Part shown: piece by piece, positions 1-5,795 of the stretch | How the letters are laid out: each line of letters starts with the position of its first letter | Position numbering within the stretch: the stretch's first letter is position 1 | Assembly: GCA_020438665.1 (NCBI GenBank) | Contig: JAGQUE010000284.1 | Location: 212 to 6,281, forward strand | Direction of reading: 5' to 3' | Length of the DNA stretch: 6,070 nt | From: Nocardioidaceae bacterium | GTDB taxonomy: Bacteria; Actinomycetota; Actinomycetes; Propionibacteriales; Nocardioidaceae | The notes under the pieces: model-generated | What the model was told of the DNA's origin: nothing | The model's input: only the letters and a program-made list of their open reading frames with translations | Database searches by the model: none | Made by a program: the position numbers and the translations under genes

Positions 1-1
1 C

Positions 2-70
2 ACCGCCCGCTACGACCGGGCCGCGAGCGGGTGCCACCTCCTCGTCGACCTCCCTCTGGAGGTGTCATGA
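2..70 (+). CDS. C-terminal end of a probable sensor histidine kinase (partial)
   Basis: The frame is open from the left edge to a TGA at 68-70 and gives 22 residues ending in CHLLVDLPLEVS. A tail of the form hydrophobic-x-V-x-L-P-L-E is typical of the last strand of the HATPase_c domain in NarL-partner (HisKA_3) sensor kinases, which phosphorylate a cognate response regulator. The stop overlaps the ATG of the response regulator gene (ATGA), so the two were probably translated as a coupled pair. All other domains lie outside the window. The kinase identity rests on the short tail plus the neighbour and is an inference; that a gene ends here, coupled to the next one, is better supported. Confidence 0.6.
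   Translation, partial: TARYDRAASGCHLLVDLPLEVS
58..62 (+). promoter_or_regulatory. Ribosome binding site of the response regulator
   Basis: GGAGG lies 4 nt before the ATG at 67 and inside the last codons of the upstream gene. It decides the start: an in-frame GTG at 31 would add a Pro/Arg-rich, non-homologous 12-residue extension and lacks such a site. Confidence 0.6.
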
Positions 71-690
71 CCACCGTGGTCGTCGTCGATGACCACCCCG
101 TCTTCCGGCGTGGGCTCGTGACACTGCTGACGGCGTCGGGCCACGAGGTGGTCGGGCAGGCCCGAGGTGGCCTGGAAGCCCTCGAGGTCGTCGCGCAGGT
201 CAGGCCGCAGGTCGTGCTCATGGACCTGTCGATGCCCGACGGGGACGGCTTCGAGGCCACAGCCAGGATCACGGCCGAGCACCCGGACGTCGCGGTCCTC
301 GTCGTGACCCTGTTCTCGGATGAGGCCTCAGTCGCCCGGGCCCTGCACGCCGGGGCAGCCGGCTACCTCGGCAAGCACGCCGAGCCCGAGCACCTCATCG
401 CCGCTGTGGAGGCCGCCAGTGCCGGTGCGTTGTGGATCGGTAGCGGCGTCGAGCGACCCTCGTTCGCGCGCTCAGCCAGCGAGCAGGCAGCGTTGCCGGG
501 CGGGCTCACCGCCCGGGAGCTCGTCGTCGCCGACCTGCTCGCACGGGGCCTGGCCAACCCCGCGATCTCCGCACGGCTCGGCCTATCGACCAAAACCGTC
601 GCCAACTACGTCAGCACGATCCTGCTCAAACTCGCCGCAACCGACCGAGCTCACGCCGCACGGATCATCCGCGCCCACCTCAACCCATGA
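67..690 (+). CDS. NarL/LuxR-family two-component response regulator
   Basis: A 207-residue cytoplasmic DNA-binding regulator of normal length for the NarL/FixJ class. The N-terminal receiver domain (about 3-120) has the acidic pair D8-D9, the phosphoacceptor D53 in VLMDLSMPDGDG, the switch threonine T81 and the conserved lysine K103 in YLGKHA. The C-terminal GerE/LuxR helix-turn-helix (about 147-203) opens with LTARE and has ARGLANPAISARLGLSTKTV as the recognition region. Phosphorylation by the kinase ending just upstream should promote dimerisation and binding at target promoters; the targets cannot be read from this sequence. The start at 67 was chosen for its GGAGG and for beginning MTTVVVVDDHPVF, the usual first strand of the receiver. 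The ATGA overlap implies translational coupling. No promoter of its own is visible. The family is secure, the signal sensed is unknown. Confidence 0.93.
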   Translation: MTTVVVVDDHPVFRRGLVTLLTASGHEVVGQARGGLEALEVVAQVRPQVVLMDLSMPDGDGFEATARITAEHPDVAVLVVTLFSDEASVARALHAGAAGYLGKHAEPEHLIAAVEAASAGALWIGSGVERPSFARSASEQAALPGGLTARELVVADLLARGLANPAISARLGLSTKTVANYVSTILLKLAATDRAHAARIIRAHLNP

Positions 691-1117
691 GTCACCGACA
701 GCCTCCACACGGGCCCCTCGAGTCCGCAACGTCGACGCCTGGTTCCTCGTCACCGGCGTCGTCGGCCTCTTCTTCGAGCGAGAAGCCGCTCGGCCCCCGG
801 CCACGGAACTCGGTGCCCCTCTCGCGTCTGCGGGAACGCAATGCGCATGTGATCGACGCTGCAGAAGGTCCGGATGACCACGAAATGACCACGAGCCGCT
901 GGCGAAAGGTGCATCTTCTCTCCCTGAGTGGCGTGGGGGCTCTGAGCCTGCTGGCGGGGAGGTAGAGCTTGTTGGGGTCGTACAGTTAGGCCGCACGCCG
1001 GCCGCTACGCTGCGGAACCCGGGACCGCCGCGGACATTGGCGGGTTTTGGCATGGCTCATCCGGTAGGACTAGCTGCTGGTTGTGAGCGACGGATCGGCT
1101 CGAACGGACGCAGTACC
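691..1117. other. Gene-free stretch between convergent genes
   Basis: The 427 bp between the response regulator and the convergent membrane-protein gene hold no frame I can support as an intact gene. A plus-strand frame starts at 687 with an ATGA overlap and runs to 965, but it is Ser/Pro-rich with no recognisable fold and poor third-position bias. Another plus frame has a short stretch (about 728-780) with almost every third base C or G, encoding NVDAWFLVTGVVGLFFERE, which would suit a membrane segment. It has no credible start and its bias fades after about 780. It may be a remnant of an older gene. No clear terminator hairpin with a T-run is visible. Confidence 0.5.
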
Positions 1118-1507
1118 TCAGGCTCGGGCGTCGCGCGGGCGCATGGTGGCGCCGAGAGCGACGCCCGCGATGGCCGGCACGAGGACGAAGCTCGCGATCG
1201 TCGGCGCGACCATGGTCAGGTCGGAGAGCGCCGCCTCGGGCTCCCGCACGGCACCGAAGACCCAGAAGCCGAGGGCACCGAGCACGCTGATGAGCACCCA
1301 ACGCACGGCGACCGGGCCGAAGGCCATGCGGCTGCCGTCCCGCAACGCCCACAGGAACCCGATGAGGGCGCCGACGGCGAAGGCGAACAGTCCGGCGCCG
1401 ATGTTGGCGTCGGGGCCGCCGGTGACCATGGCGAAGAGCCATCCGCAGAGCGGCATGGCGACGGCGATGACGGCGGCTCGGAGGAGGACGGCTCCGATGG
1501 TTCGCAT
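1118..1507 (-). CDS. Small four-helix integral membrane protein, function unknown
   Basis: The 129-residue product is dominated by four hydrophobic segments at about residues 6-28, 37-55, 64-86 and 97-120, separated by short loops (GGPDAN, LRDGSR, REPEAALSD). The C-terminus is short, charged and Arg-rich (MRPRDARA). It should sit in the cytoplasmic membrane. I see no catalytic, ligand-binding or transporter signature and do not assign a function. I chose the ATG at 1507 because MRTIGAVLLRAA is a natural N-terminus and GGGAGG lies upstream, although 12 nt away. A GTG at 1534 would add nine residues but leaves that GGGAGG inside the gene. The minus-strand gene before it ends at 1557, so the two probably share a transcript. 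That a real membrane protein is encoded here is likely. Confidence 0.72.
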   Translation of the reverse strand: MRTIGAVLLRAAVIAVAMPLCGWLFAMVTGGPDANIGAGLFAFAVGALIGFLWALRDGSRMAFGPVAVRWVLISVLGALGFWVFGAVREPEAALSDLTMVAPTIASFVLVPAIAGVALGATMRPRDARA

Positions 1508-1556
1508 GAGGTTCAGGATCCTCCCGCCGGGCACGTGCCGTAATAGGTGGAGATAC

Positions 1557-1865
1557 CTAGTCGACAGCGGCGCGAGCGGTCAGCTTGCCCGCCGCGACCA
1601 GACTCGCTCCCGGGACCAGCAGCCACGCCAACACGGCGGCGGCTGCAACGTCGTCGCCGTCCTGCGGCGATGCCAGGCCGGCGATCACCTTCAGGACTGC
1701 GTTTCTTTCACCGGGGTGCGAGGTCAACCAGGCTGGCAGCTCCGCCAGGTCGGCGACCACCCCCAGCCCTTCATGCTCGGCAACCCAGGCGCTCCACGAG
1801 CTGTGAGCTGCTGCGAGCAGGCCGACATGGGGGTCGTCCAGTCCCAGTTGCGTTGCGACGCTCAT
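1557..1865 (-). CDS. Hypothetical protein, probable N-terminal remnant of a longer actinobacterial protein
   Basis: The 102-residue product begins MSVATQLGLDD. It contains a helical Trp-containing segment (SSWSAWVAEHEGLGVVADL, about 27-45) and a segment around 72-95 with ASPQDGDDVAAAAVLAWLLV. From memory, the GDDVAAAAVLAW...PGA block occurs in longer uncharacterised actinobacterial proteins, where it is followed by a long conserved region. Here the frame stops 24 residues after the block starts, so I suspect truncation. No function is known to me. The start at 1865 has GGAAGGA 7 nt upstream; an ATG at 1892 has none. It lies 49 bp upstream of the membrane-protein gene on the same strand and is probably its operon partner. 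That it is coding is fairly likely from its codon bias; the truncation rests on recall, not on a search. Confidence 0.55.
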   Translation of the reverse strand: MSVATQLGLDDPHVGLLAAAHSSWSAWVAEHEGLGVVADLAELPAWLTSHPGERNAVLKVIAGLASPQDGDDVAAAAVLAWLLVPGASLVAAGKLTARAAVD

Positions 1866-1956
1866 CTCCAAGTCCTTCCGCCGTGTGGTCATGGCAGGAA
1901 GGTTGCGAACGGTTGTACCCGGATTCGTCCCGGGACGTAGACCCAGCAGGGGAGGA

Positions 1957-1976
1957 ACGTTGCTAGGGACGTTGCG
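1957..1976. repeat. Short direct repeat ACGTTGC, period 13 bp
   Basis: ACGTTGC occurs at 1957-1963 and again at 1970-1976. It lies about 90-110 bp upstream of the 1865 start on the minus strand, where a regulator could bind. A pair of 7-mers is weak evidence on its own, so this could be chance. Confidence 0.3.
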
Positions 1977-1986
1977 TTTGCTCAGG

Positions 1987-2286
1987 TCAGGGCACGTCCC
2001 TGAAGAAGTCCGTCAAGTTCTCGGCAAACTGCCGGAAAGTACCGATTCCGGCAGGCCGCCGCGCTGTCGAAACCCGGCCGGCTCCGGTCCGCCGTCCCCG
2101 GCGGGACACGCGGTTGACACAGCCAGCGGCAGGAGTCCAAGGAGACTCACCTGCTCGGCGGGTTCCAGGGCCGCCACCCAGACGATCGCGACAGCGGCAC
2201 CGTGGCCGCGCGATGGCACGTGCGGTCCGTTCCAGGTCGATCTCATTCACTGAGGCGCGAGGCAGCAGTGCGCCGAGTTGACCCAA
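1987..2286 (-). pseudogene. Possible decayed small gene with two frame breaks
   Basis: On the minus strand, three successive pieces in two frames show coding-like composition. Downward from 2286, one frame reads GQLGALLPRASVNEIDLERT with good third-position bias. From about 2212 the bias moves to the next frame, which reads GHGAAVAIVWVAALEPAEQV and continues to about 2090. The final piece, back in the first frame, reads GTFRQFAENLTDFFRDVP and stops at 1987. Joined, they would give a protein of roughly 100 residues with one hydrophobic segment, starting at a TTG at 2286 preceded by GGAGG only 3 nt away, or at a GTG at 2250. I do not recognise it. Chance bias in GC-rich DNA is a real alternative. 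Confidence 0.22.
2022..2054. repeat. Interleaved perfect palindromes (9-bp and 5-bp arms)
   Basis: CTGCCGGAA (2029-2037), 8 bp, then TTCCGGCAG (2046-2054) form a perfect 9-bp inverted repeat. CGGCA (2022-2026), AAC, TGCCG (2030-2034) form a second hairpin that shares the TGCCG arm, so the two stems would be mutually exclusive in RNA. No T-run follows either, so a rho-independent terminator is not supported. It could be a dimeric repressor operator, an RNA switch, or a leftover of a recombination site. Confidence 0.55.
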
Positions 2287-2313
2287 TGTCCTCCACCAAG
2301 GCGCGCGGCCTCG

Positions 2314-2319
2314 TACGGT
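2314..2319 (+). promoter_or_regulatory. Probable -10 element of a leaderless NERD transcript
   Basis: TACGGT fits TANNNT and lies exactly 6 nt before the GTG at 2326, the spacing found at actinobacterial leaderless genes. No good -35 sits at 17 bp. TTGACC at 2278-2283 is too far away (30 bp) to pair with it. Confidence 0.4.
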
Positions 2320-2325
2320 GGCGGC

Positions 2326-3171
2326 GTGGATGGGGGAACGAGTGACAAGCGGATGCGCCTGCGCTACGGCGGGACGTGCCGGGTGTGCGGGTCGCAACTG
2401 CCGGCGAAGGCGGACGCGATCTACGACCGGGCGACCAAGACGGTGCGGTGCGTCAGCCACGAGGTCAGCGCACCCCCTGCGCCGGAAGCCGGGGAGGAGC
2501 CCGGCCTCGCAGTCCCGGAGGTGGTCGACCCCGGAACAGCTGGCGCGTCAGCGCGTCGCGAGTTTGAACGGCGCAAGACCGCGCGTGAAGAACGCATCCG
2601 GGCCAAGCACCCCAAACTCGGGGGCATCATTCTTGCGATCTCCGAGGACCCTCAGTCCACCACCGCATGGAACACCGGCGCCCTGGGCGAGGAGAAACTG
2701 GGCGGCGGGTTGAACAGCGTCGCCGGCGACACCATCCGCCTCCTGCACGACCGGCGCCTCCCCAGGAGCAAAGCGAATATCGACCACCTGGCCGTGACAC
2801 CGACCGGCGTCTACGTCATCGACGCCAAGAAGTACCGCGGCCGCCCCCACCTCAAGGTCGACGGTGGGCTCTTCCGGCCTCGCGTGGAGCGGCTTCTCGT
2901 CGGCTCACGCGACTGCACCAAGCTCGTCGACGGCGTCTTCAAACAGGTCGACGTCGTGCGCGGGATCCTCGACCCCGACATACCTGTCCACGGTGTCCTG
3001 TGCTTCGTCGAAGCGGACTGGCCGCTATTCGGCGGCGACTTCACCACCCGCGACGTGCAAGCCCTGTGGCCGAAGAAGCTCTACCCCAAACTCCAGGCGG
3101 AAGGCCCCCTCACCGCGAAGGCGATCGCCCGGAGCCAGCGGACTCTCGCACAGGGGCTGCCAGCCTCCTAA
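2326..3171 (+). CDS. NERD (nuclease-related) domain protein with N-terminal zinc-knuckle-like motif
   Basis: With the GTG at 2326 the product has 281 residues. Residues 18-45 hold Cys18-x2-Cys21 and Cys42-x2-His45, a probable zinc-binding module; the last ligand is His rather than the more usual Cys. A Pro/Glu-rich linker and a charged helix (about 77-97) follow. The NERD domain spans about 115-230: TGALGEEKLGG carries the conserved acidic residue (E122/E123), IDHLAV has D153, and IDAKKYRG gives the D166-x-K168 pair of the restriction-endonuclease-like fold. It is therefore a candidate metal-dependent nuclease, probably cytoplasmic, with no signal peptide. Family members are linked to DNA processing or plasmid maintenance, but the substrate is unknown. 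The start follows from a -10 hexamer 6 nt upstream; an ATG at 2353 is the alternative and also keeps the zinc motif. It is a single-gene unit beside eroded DNA. Confidence 0.85.
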   Translation: MDGGTSDKRMRLRYGGTCRVCGSQLPAKADAIYDRATKTVRCVSHEVSAPPAPEAGEEPGLAVPEVVDPGTAGASARREFERRKTAREERIRAKHPKLGGIILAISEDPQSTTAWNTGALGEEKLGGGLNSVAGDTIRLLHDRRLPRSKANIDHLAVTPTGVYVIDAKKYRGRPHLKVDGGLFRPRVERLLVGSRDCTKLVDGVFKQVDVVRGILDPDIPVHGVLCFVEADWPLFGGDFTTRDVQALWPKKLYPKLQAEGPLTAKAIARSQRTLAQGLPAS

Positions 3172-3193
3172 AGCAAGACTCGAGCTGGGTTTG

Positions 3194-3221
3194 CCGGTGT
3201 GACGAGACCTGCAGACACCGG
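3194..3221 (+). terminator. Weak hairpin downstream of the NERD gene
   Basis: CCGGTGT (3194-3200) and ACACCGG (3215-3221) form a perfect 7-bp stem with a 14-nt loop, starting 22 bp after the stop codon. There is no T-run and the loop is large, so termination is a guess from position. Confidence 0.3.
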
Positions 3222-3412
3222 GAGACGCAGGGACCCCGGACAGGACCAGGCAATCCCTCGGCACCACAGCGTAGATGTCACCTATCCGTGCAGCAGTCCC
3301 GGGCGATCAGGCGGCCGCAGAGACGCCGGTTTGACGAGGGCACGCTGGTCTTCCCGGGCTGGCTGCCAAGGCGACAGAGCTCACGGCATACCCAGCTGAC
3401 TGAGCCGCCCGG

Positions 3413-3441
3413 CAGACAACGGCGGCGCCGCTCACTAGGGT
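3413..3441 (+). promoter_or_regulatory. Probable promoter of the M20 peptidase gene (leaderless)
   Basis: TAGGGT (3436-3441) fits TANNNT and ends 6 nt before the ATG at 3448. CAGACA (3413-3418), a four-of-six match to TTGACA, lies 17 bp upstream of it. No better Shine-Dalgarno than the AGGG inside the -10 itself is present, which supports a transcript starting at or near the ATG. Confidence 0.45.
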
Positions 3442-3447
3442 GCGCCC

Positions 3448-4803
3448 ATGACCGCGCTGACACCCGAGCAGCAGATCGTGCTCGATGCGATCGACGTCGA
3501 GGAGATGGTGGCCGACCTCGTGCAGATGGTGCGCACGCCGAGCGTGACGGGCACCGACGCCGAGTCCGAGCTCCAGCACTCCATCGCCGAGGCCCTGACC
3601 GAGCTGGGTCTCGACGTGGACACGTGGCGGCTCGACCTCGATTCCCTGACCGCCGACCCGGAGTTCCCCGGCCTCGAGGCACCGCGGGCCGAGGGATACG
3701 GGGTGGTGGCCACGTCCGGCGGCGACGGCGAGCCCGCACTTGTCCTCCAGGGTCACACCGATGTCGTGTCCGTCGGTGACCTGGCCAAGTGGGAGACCGG
3801 GGATCCCTTCAGCGGCAAGATCGTCGGCGACAGCCTCCACGGCCGAGGCGCCTGCGACATGAAGGCCGGCACGGCGGCCAACATCGCGGTCGCGCGGGCG
3901 CTGGTGCGCTCGGGCCTGACCCTCGAGCGACCCTTTGCCCTCCACCAGGTGGTGAGCGAGGAGGACGGTGGCCTGGGCGCGTTCGCGACACTGCGGCGTG
4001 GGCACCGCGGCGAGGTCGCGGTCATCACCGAGCCGACGAGCGGGCGCCTGGTCGTCGCCAACGCCGGCGCGCTGACCTTCGAGATCCGTGTGCACGGCAG
4101 GGCAGCACACGGCAGCACCCGCCTCGAGGGCGTCTCCGCCTATGAGGCCTTTGCGCCTGTGTATGCCGCGCTGCGCAGGCTCGAGCAGCGGCGCAACTCC
4201 CGGCGCGAGCCCCTCTTCGGCGACAACCCCCTCCCCTACGGCATCTCGGTCGGACGGATCACGGCCGGTGACTGGGCCAGCTCGGTCCCCGACCTGCTTG
4301 TCGCGGAGGGGCGTCTGGGGGTACGACTGGGCGAGGACCCGGCAGATGCCCGTCGCGAGCTCGCCGAGGCGGTCACCGAGACCGCAGCCTCGGACCACTG
4401 GCTGCGCGACAACCCGCCCGAGATCTCCTGGCCGGGAGGGCAGTTCGCCTCCGGTCAGCTGGAGGCCGACCAGCCCCTTATCGGCGAGGTGGTCGCCGCC
4501 GTCGAGCTGGTCGGGGGCTCGCGGCCGGCCCTGGGCGCTGCCCCCTACGGCTCGGACCTGCGCCTCTATGCCGGTCTGGGCGGCATCCCGGCCCTGCACT
4601 TCGGTCCGGGCGACGTGCGCCTCGCCCACGCACCACGCGAGCGGGTCAGCATCTCCGAGTTGGCACGTCACCCGTGCCCTCGCCGTCATGGCCACGACGC
4701 GGCTGGGCGCCCACCGCTGACACCGGCTGGCTTGCACGGGCCATTTTTCTCATTAGACTCAAAAAATGAGTCAACTCTGGAGATGAAGACATGCGCACGA
4801 TGA
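3448..4803 (+). CDS. M20-family metallopeptidase (ArgE/DapE-like) with frameshifted C-terminus
   Basis: The product is a two-metal amidohydrolase of the M20/M28 clan, acting on an N-acyl amino acid or small peptide; the substrate is not determined. Metal and catalytic residues are present in order: H103 and D105 in GHTDVVSV, bridging D137 in GRGACDMKAG, catalytic E171 and ligand E172 in SEEDGG, E195 in ITEPT, H221 of the lid/dimerisation domain in AAHGS, and H394 in RLAHAP. The family's normal ending would read SEL followed by VTRALAVMATTRLGAHR and a TGA at 4718-4720, but that segment lies one frame over. As it stands the frame runs on through the next gene's promoter to 4803 and adds an atypical tail after about R407 (451 residues against about 424 expected). 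This is either a 2-bp deletion, a 1-bp insertion, or a sequencing error. All metal-binding residues precede the break, so partial function is possible. Confidence 0.85.
   Translation: MTALTPEQQIVLDAIDVEEMVADLVQMVRTPSVTGTDAESELQHSIAEALTELGLDVDTWRLDLDSLTADPEFPGLEAPRAEGYGVVATSGGDGEPALVLQGHTDVVSVGDLAKWETGDPFSGKIVGDSLHGRGACDMKAGTAANIAVARALVRSGLTLERPFALHQVVSEEDGGLGAFATLRRGHRGEVAVITEPTSGRLVVANAGALTFEIRVHGRAAHGSTRLEGVSAYEAFAPVYAALRRLEQRRNSRREPLFGDNPLPYGISVGRITAGDWASSVPDLLVAEGRLGVRLGEDPADARRELAEAVTETAASDHWLRDNPPEISWPGGQFASGQLEADQPLIGEVVAAVELVGGSRPALGAAPYGSDLRLYAGLGGIPALHFGPGDVRLAHAPRERVSISELARHPCPRRHGHDAAGRPPLTPAGLHGPFFSLDSKNESTLEMKTCAR
4667..4720 (+). other. Displaced C-terminal coding segment of the M20 peptidase (+1 frame)
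   Basis: These 17 codons and a TGA read VTRALAVMATTRLGAHR. M20 proteins commonly end in a helix of the type EL-x2-v-t-R-a-L-A after the LAHAP histidine. Joining this to SELAR upstream restores the usual spacing if 2 bp are missing near 4666-4669. The first TGA, at 4718, lies just before the -35 of the next promoter, as expected for the true gene end. Confidence 0.65.
4732..4759 (+). promoter_or_regulatory. Promoter of the alcohol dehydrogenase / oleate hydratase genes
   Basis: TTGCAC (4732-4737) and TAGACT (4754-4759) are separated by 16 bp and resemble a housekeeping sigma promoter. The -35 starts 12 bp after the ancestral stop of the peptidase gene. The region is conspicuously A+T-rich for this window. 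It would start transcription near 4766, giving a leader of about 25 nt. Confidence 0.6.
4749..4772. promoter_or_regulatory. Probable repressor operator: two interleaved palindromes
   Basis: GACTCA (4756-4761), five A, TGAGTC (4767-4772) is a perfect 6-bp-arm palindrome. CTCATT (4749-4754) with AATGAG (4765-4770), 10 bp apart, is a second perfect one overlapping it. Together they cover the -10 and the expected transcription start, where a bound dimeric repressor would block polymerase. A TetR-, GntR- or MarR-type fatty-acid regulator is plausible, but none is encoded in the window and I match it to no named operator. Confidence 0.5.
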
Positions 4804-5795
4804 GGGCCGCCCGACTGGATCTGACCACGCACACCCTGACAGTGGAGGACATCCCGGTCCCGGAGCCCGGCCCCGGCGAGGTGCGGATCGCGGTGCGGGC
4901 TGCCGGGGTCTGCCTCTCGGATGTCCACCTCGTCGAGGGCTCCATCACGCCCCAGTTCCTCGTGGGGACCTCCGTCACCCTCGGACACGAGGTGGCCGGC
5001 GTCGTCGACGCACTCGGGCCCGATGTCACCACCACGGCAGTCGGCACTCGAGTCCTGCTCCAGGCCGGGCACCACGCGCCCGACGGCCGAGTCCTCACGC
5101 GAGGCGTCGACTATGACGGGGGCTATGCCGAGTTCGCGATCGCCCGCGCCGAGACCGTCGTCCCGATCCCCGACTCCCTCCCCTTCGAGCAGGCCTGCAT
5201 CATCCCCGATGCGGTCTCCACCCCGTGGGCCGCCATCAGCACCACTGCCCACATCCACGCCGGCGAGGCAGTCGGCGTCTGGGTCCTGGGCGGCCTCGGC
5301 GCGCACGCCGTGCAGCTGCTGCGCATGAGCGGGGCCGCGCCGATCATCGCCATCGACCCCCTGCCCGCGGCCCGGGACCGCGCCATTGCCCTCGGCGCCG
5401 ACGCGGCGGCCTCCCCCGAGGACGCCCCGGCGGTCATCGCCCGCTACGCTCCGGCAGGCCTGGACGCGGCATTCGACTTCGCCGGCGTGGCCGCGGTGCG
5501 CACGCAGGCTCTGGCGAGCCTCGGCCTGCGTGGCCGGCTCTGCGTCGTCGGGCTGACCGGCAAGGGCTTCGAGATCGCCTCCGACACCGCCTTCGCGTTC
5601 AAGGGGCAGGCCGTCCTGGGCAACTACGGGTCCGAGGGCAGCCACGTGCTTGAGCTGGTCCACCTCCTTGAGCACGGGCGCATCGACTTCGCGTCCTCGG
5701 TCAGCGGCACCTTCCCCCTCGCACAGGCTCCCGAGGTCATCGAGCGCCTCGAGCGCAAGGCGGGCAACCCCATCCGCTTCGTCCTGCTGCCCTGA
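4791..5795 (+). CDS. Zinc-type medium-chain alcohol dehydrogenase, probably a secondary-alcohol dehydrogenase
   Basis: A 334-residue cytoplasmic oxidoreductase of the MDR superfamily. The GroES-like catalytic domain (about 1-150) has the zinc ligand C41 in GVCLSDVH and the pair H66-E67 in TLGHEVAG; the usual third ligand position carries D140 in CIIPDAVSTPW. The segment at about 92-110, where classical alcohol dehydrogenases have four cysteines for structural zinc, contains none. The Rossmann domain has GGLGAH (about 167-172), and D189 closes the second strand (IIAID), which favours NAD over NADP. GGAG stands 8 nt before the ATG at 4791; an ATG at 4800 is possible but worse placed. It is followed after 68 bp by oleate hydratase, so oxidation of 10-hydroxystearate to 10-oxostearate is a reasonable but inferred reaction. 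Family is secure, substrate is not. Confidence 0.88.
   Translation: MRTMRAARLDLTTHTLTVEDIPVPEPGPGEVRIAVRAAGVCLSDVHLVEGSITPQFLVGTSVTLGHEVAGVVDALGPDVTTTAVGTRVLLQAGHHAPDGRVLTRGVDYDGGYAEFAIARAETVVPIPDSLPFEQACIIPDAVSTPWAAISTTAHIHAGEAVGVWVLGGLGAHAVQLLRMSGAAPIIAIDPLPAARDRAIALGADAAASPEDAPAVIARYAPAGLDAAFDFAGVAAVRTQALASLGLRGRLCVVGLTGKGFEIASDTAFAFKGQAVLGNYGSEGSHVLELVHLLEHGRIDFASSVSGTFPLAQAPEVIERLERKAGNPIRFVLLP

Larger units (their letters stand above)
1866..2325. other. 460-bp region with repeats and no intact gene
   Basis: This stretch separates the minus-strand pair from the divergent NERD gene and should hold the promoters of both. It contains a direct repeat of ACGTTGC (1957-1963 and 1970-1976), the interleaved palindromes at 2022-2054, and the broken minus-strand reading frame listed separately. 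The frames that are open here are short, Pro/Arg-rich and unconvincing as whole proteins. I see no RNA gene. Confidence 0.5.

Noticed and set aside
687..965. Plus-strand frame with ATGA overlap to the response regulator (92 codons)
   Set aside because: The overlap is suggestive, but the product is Ser/Pro-rich, has weak third-position bias, no upstream Shine-Dalgarno and no recognisable domain.
1083..1940. Plus-strand open frame (285 codons) opposite the two minus-strand genes
   Set aside because: The minus strand gives a clean four-helix membrane protein and a codon-biased small protein; the plus product is low-complexity Ser/Arg/Pro-rich.
2667..3779. Plus-strand open frame (370 codons) spanning the NERD gene, the spacer and the M20 start
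   Set aside because: Arg/Pro-dominated out-of-frame translation of two genes with motif-verified frames.
3307..4737. Long minus-strand open frame (476 codons) across the M20 gene
   Set aside because: It is an antisense shadow of a GC-rich gene whose plus strand carries every M20 metal motif; the minus product has no recognisable fold.
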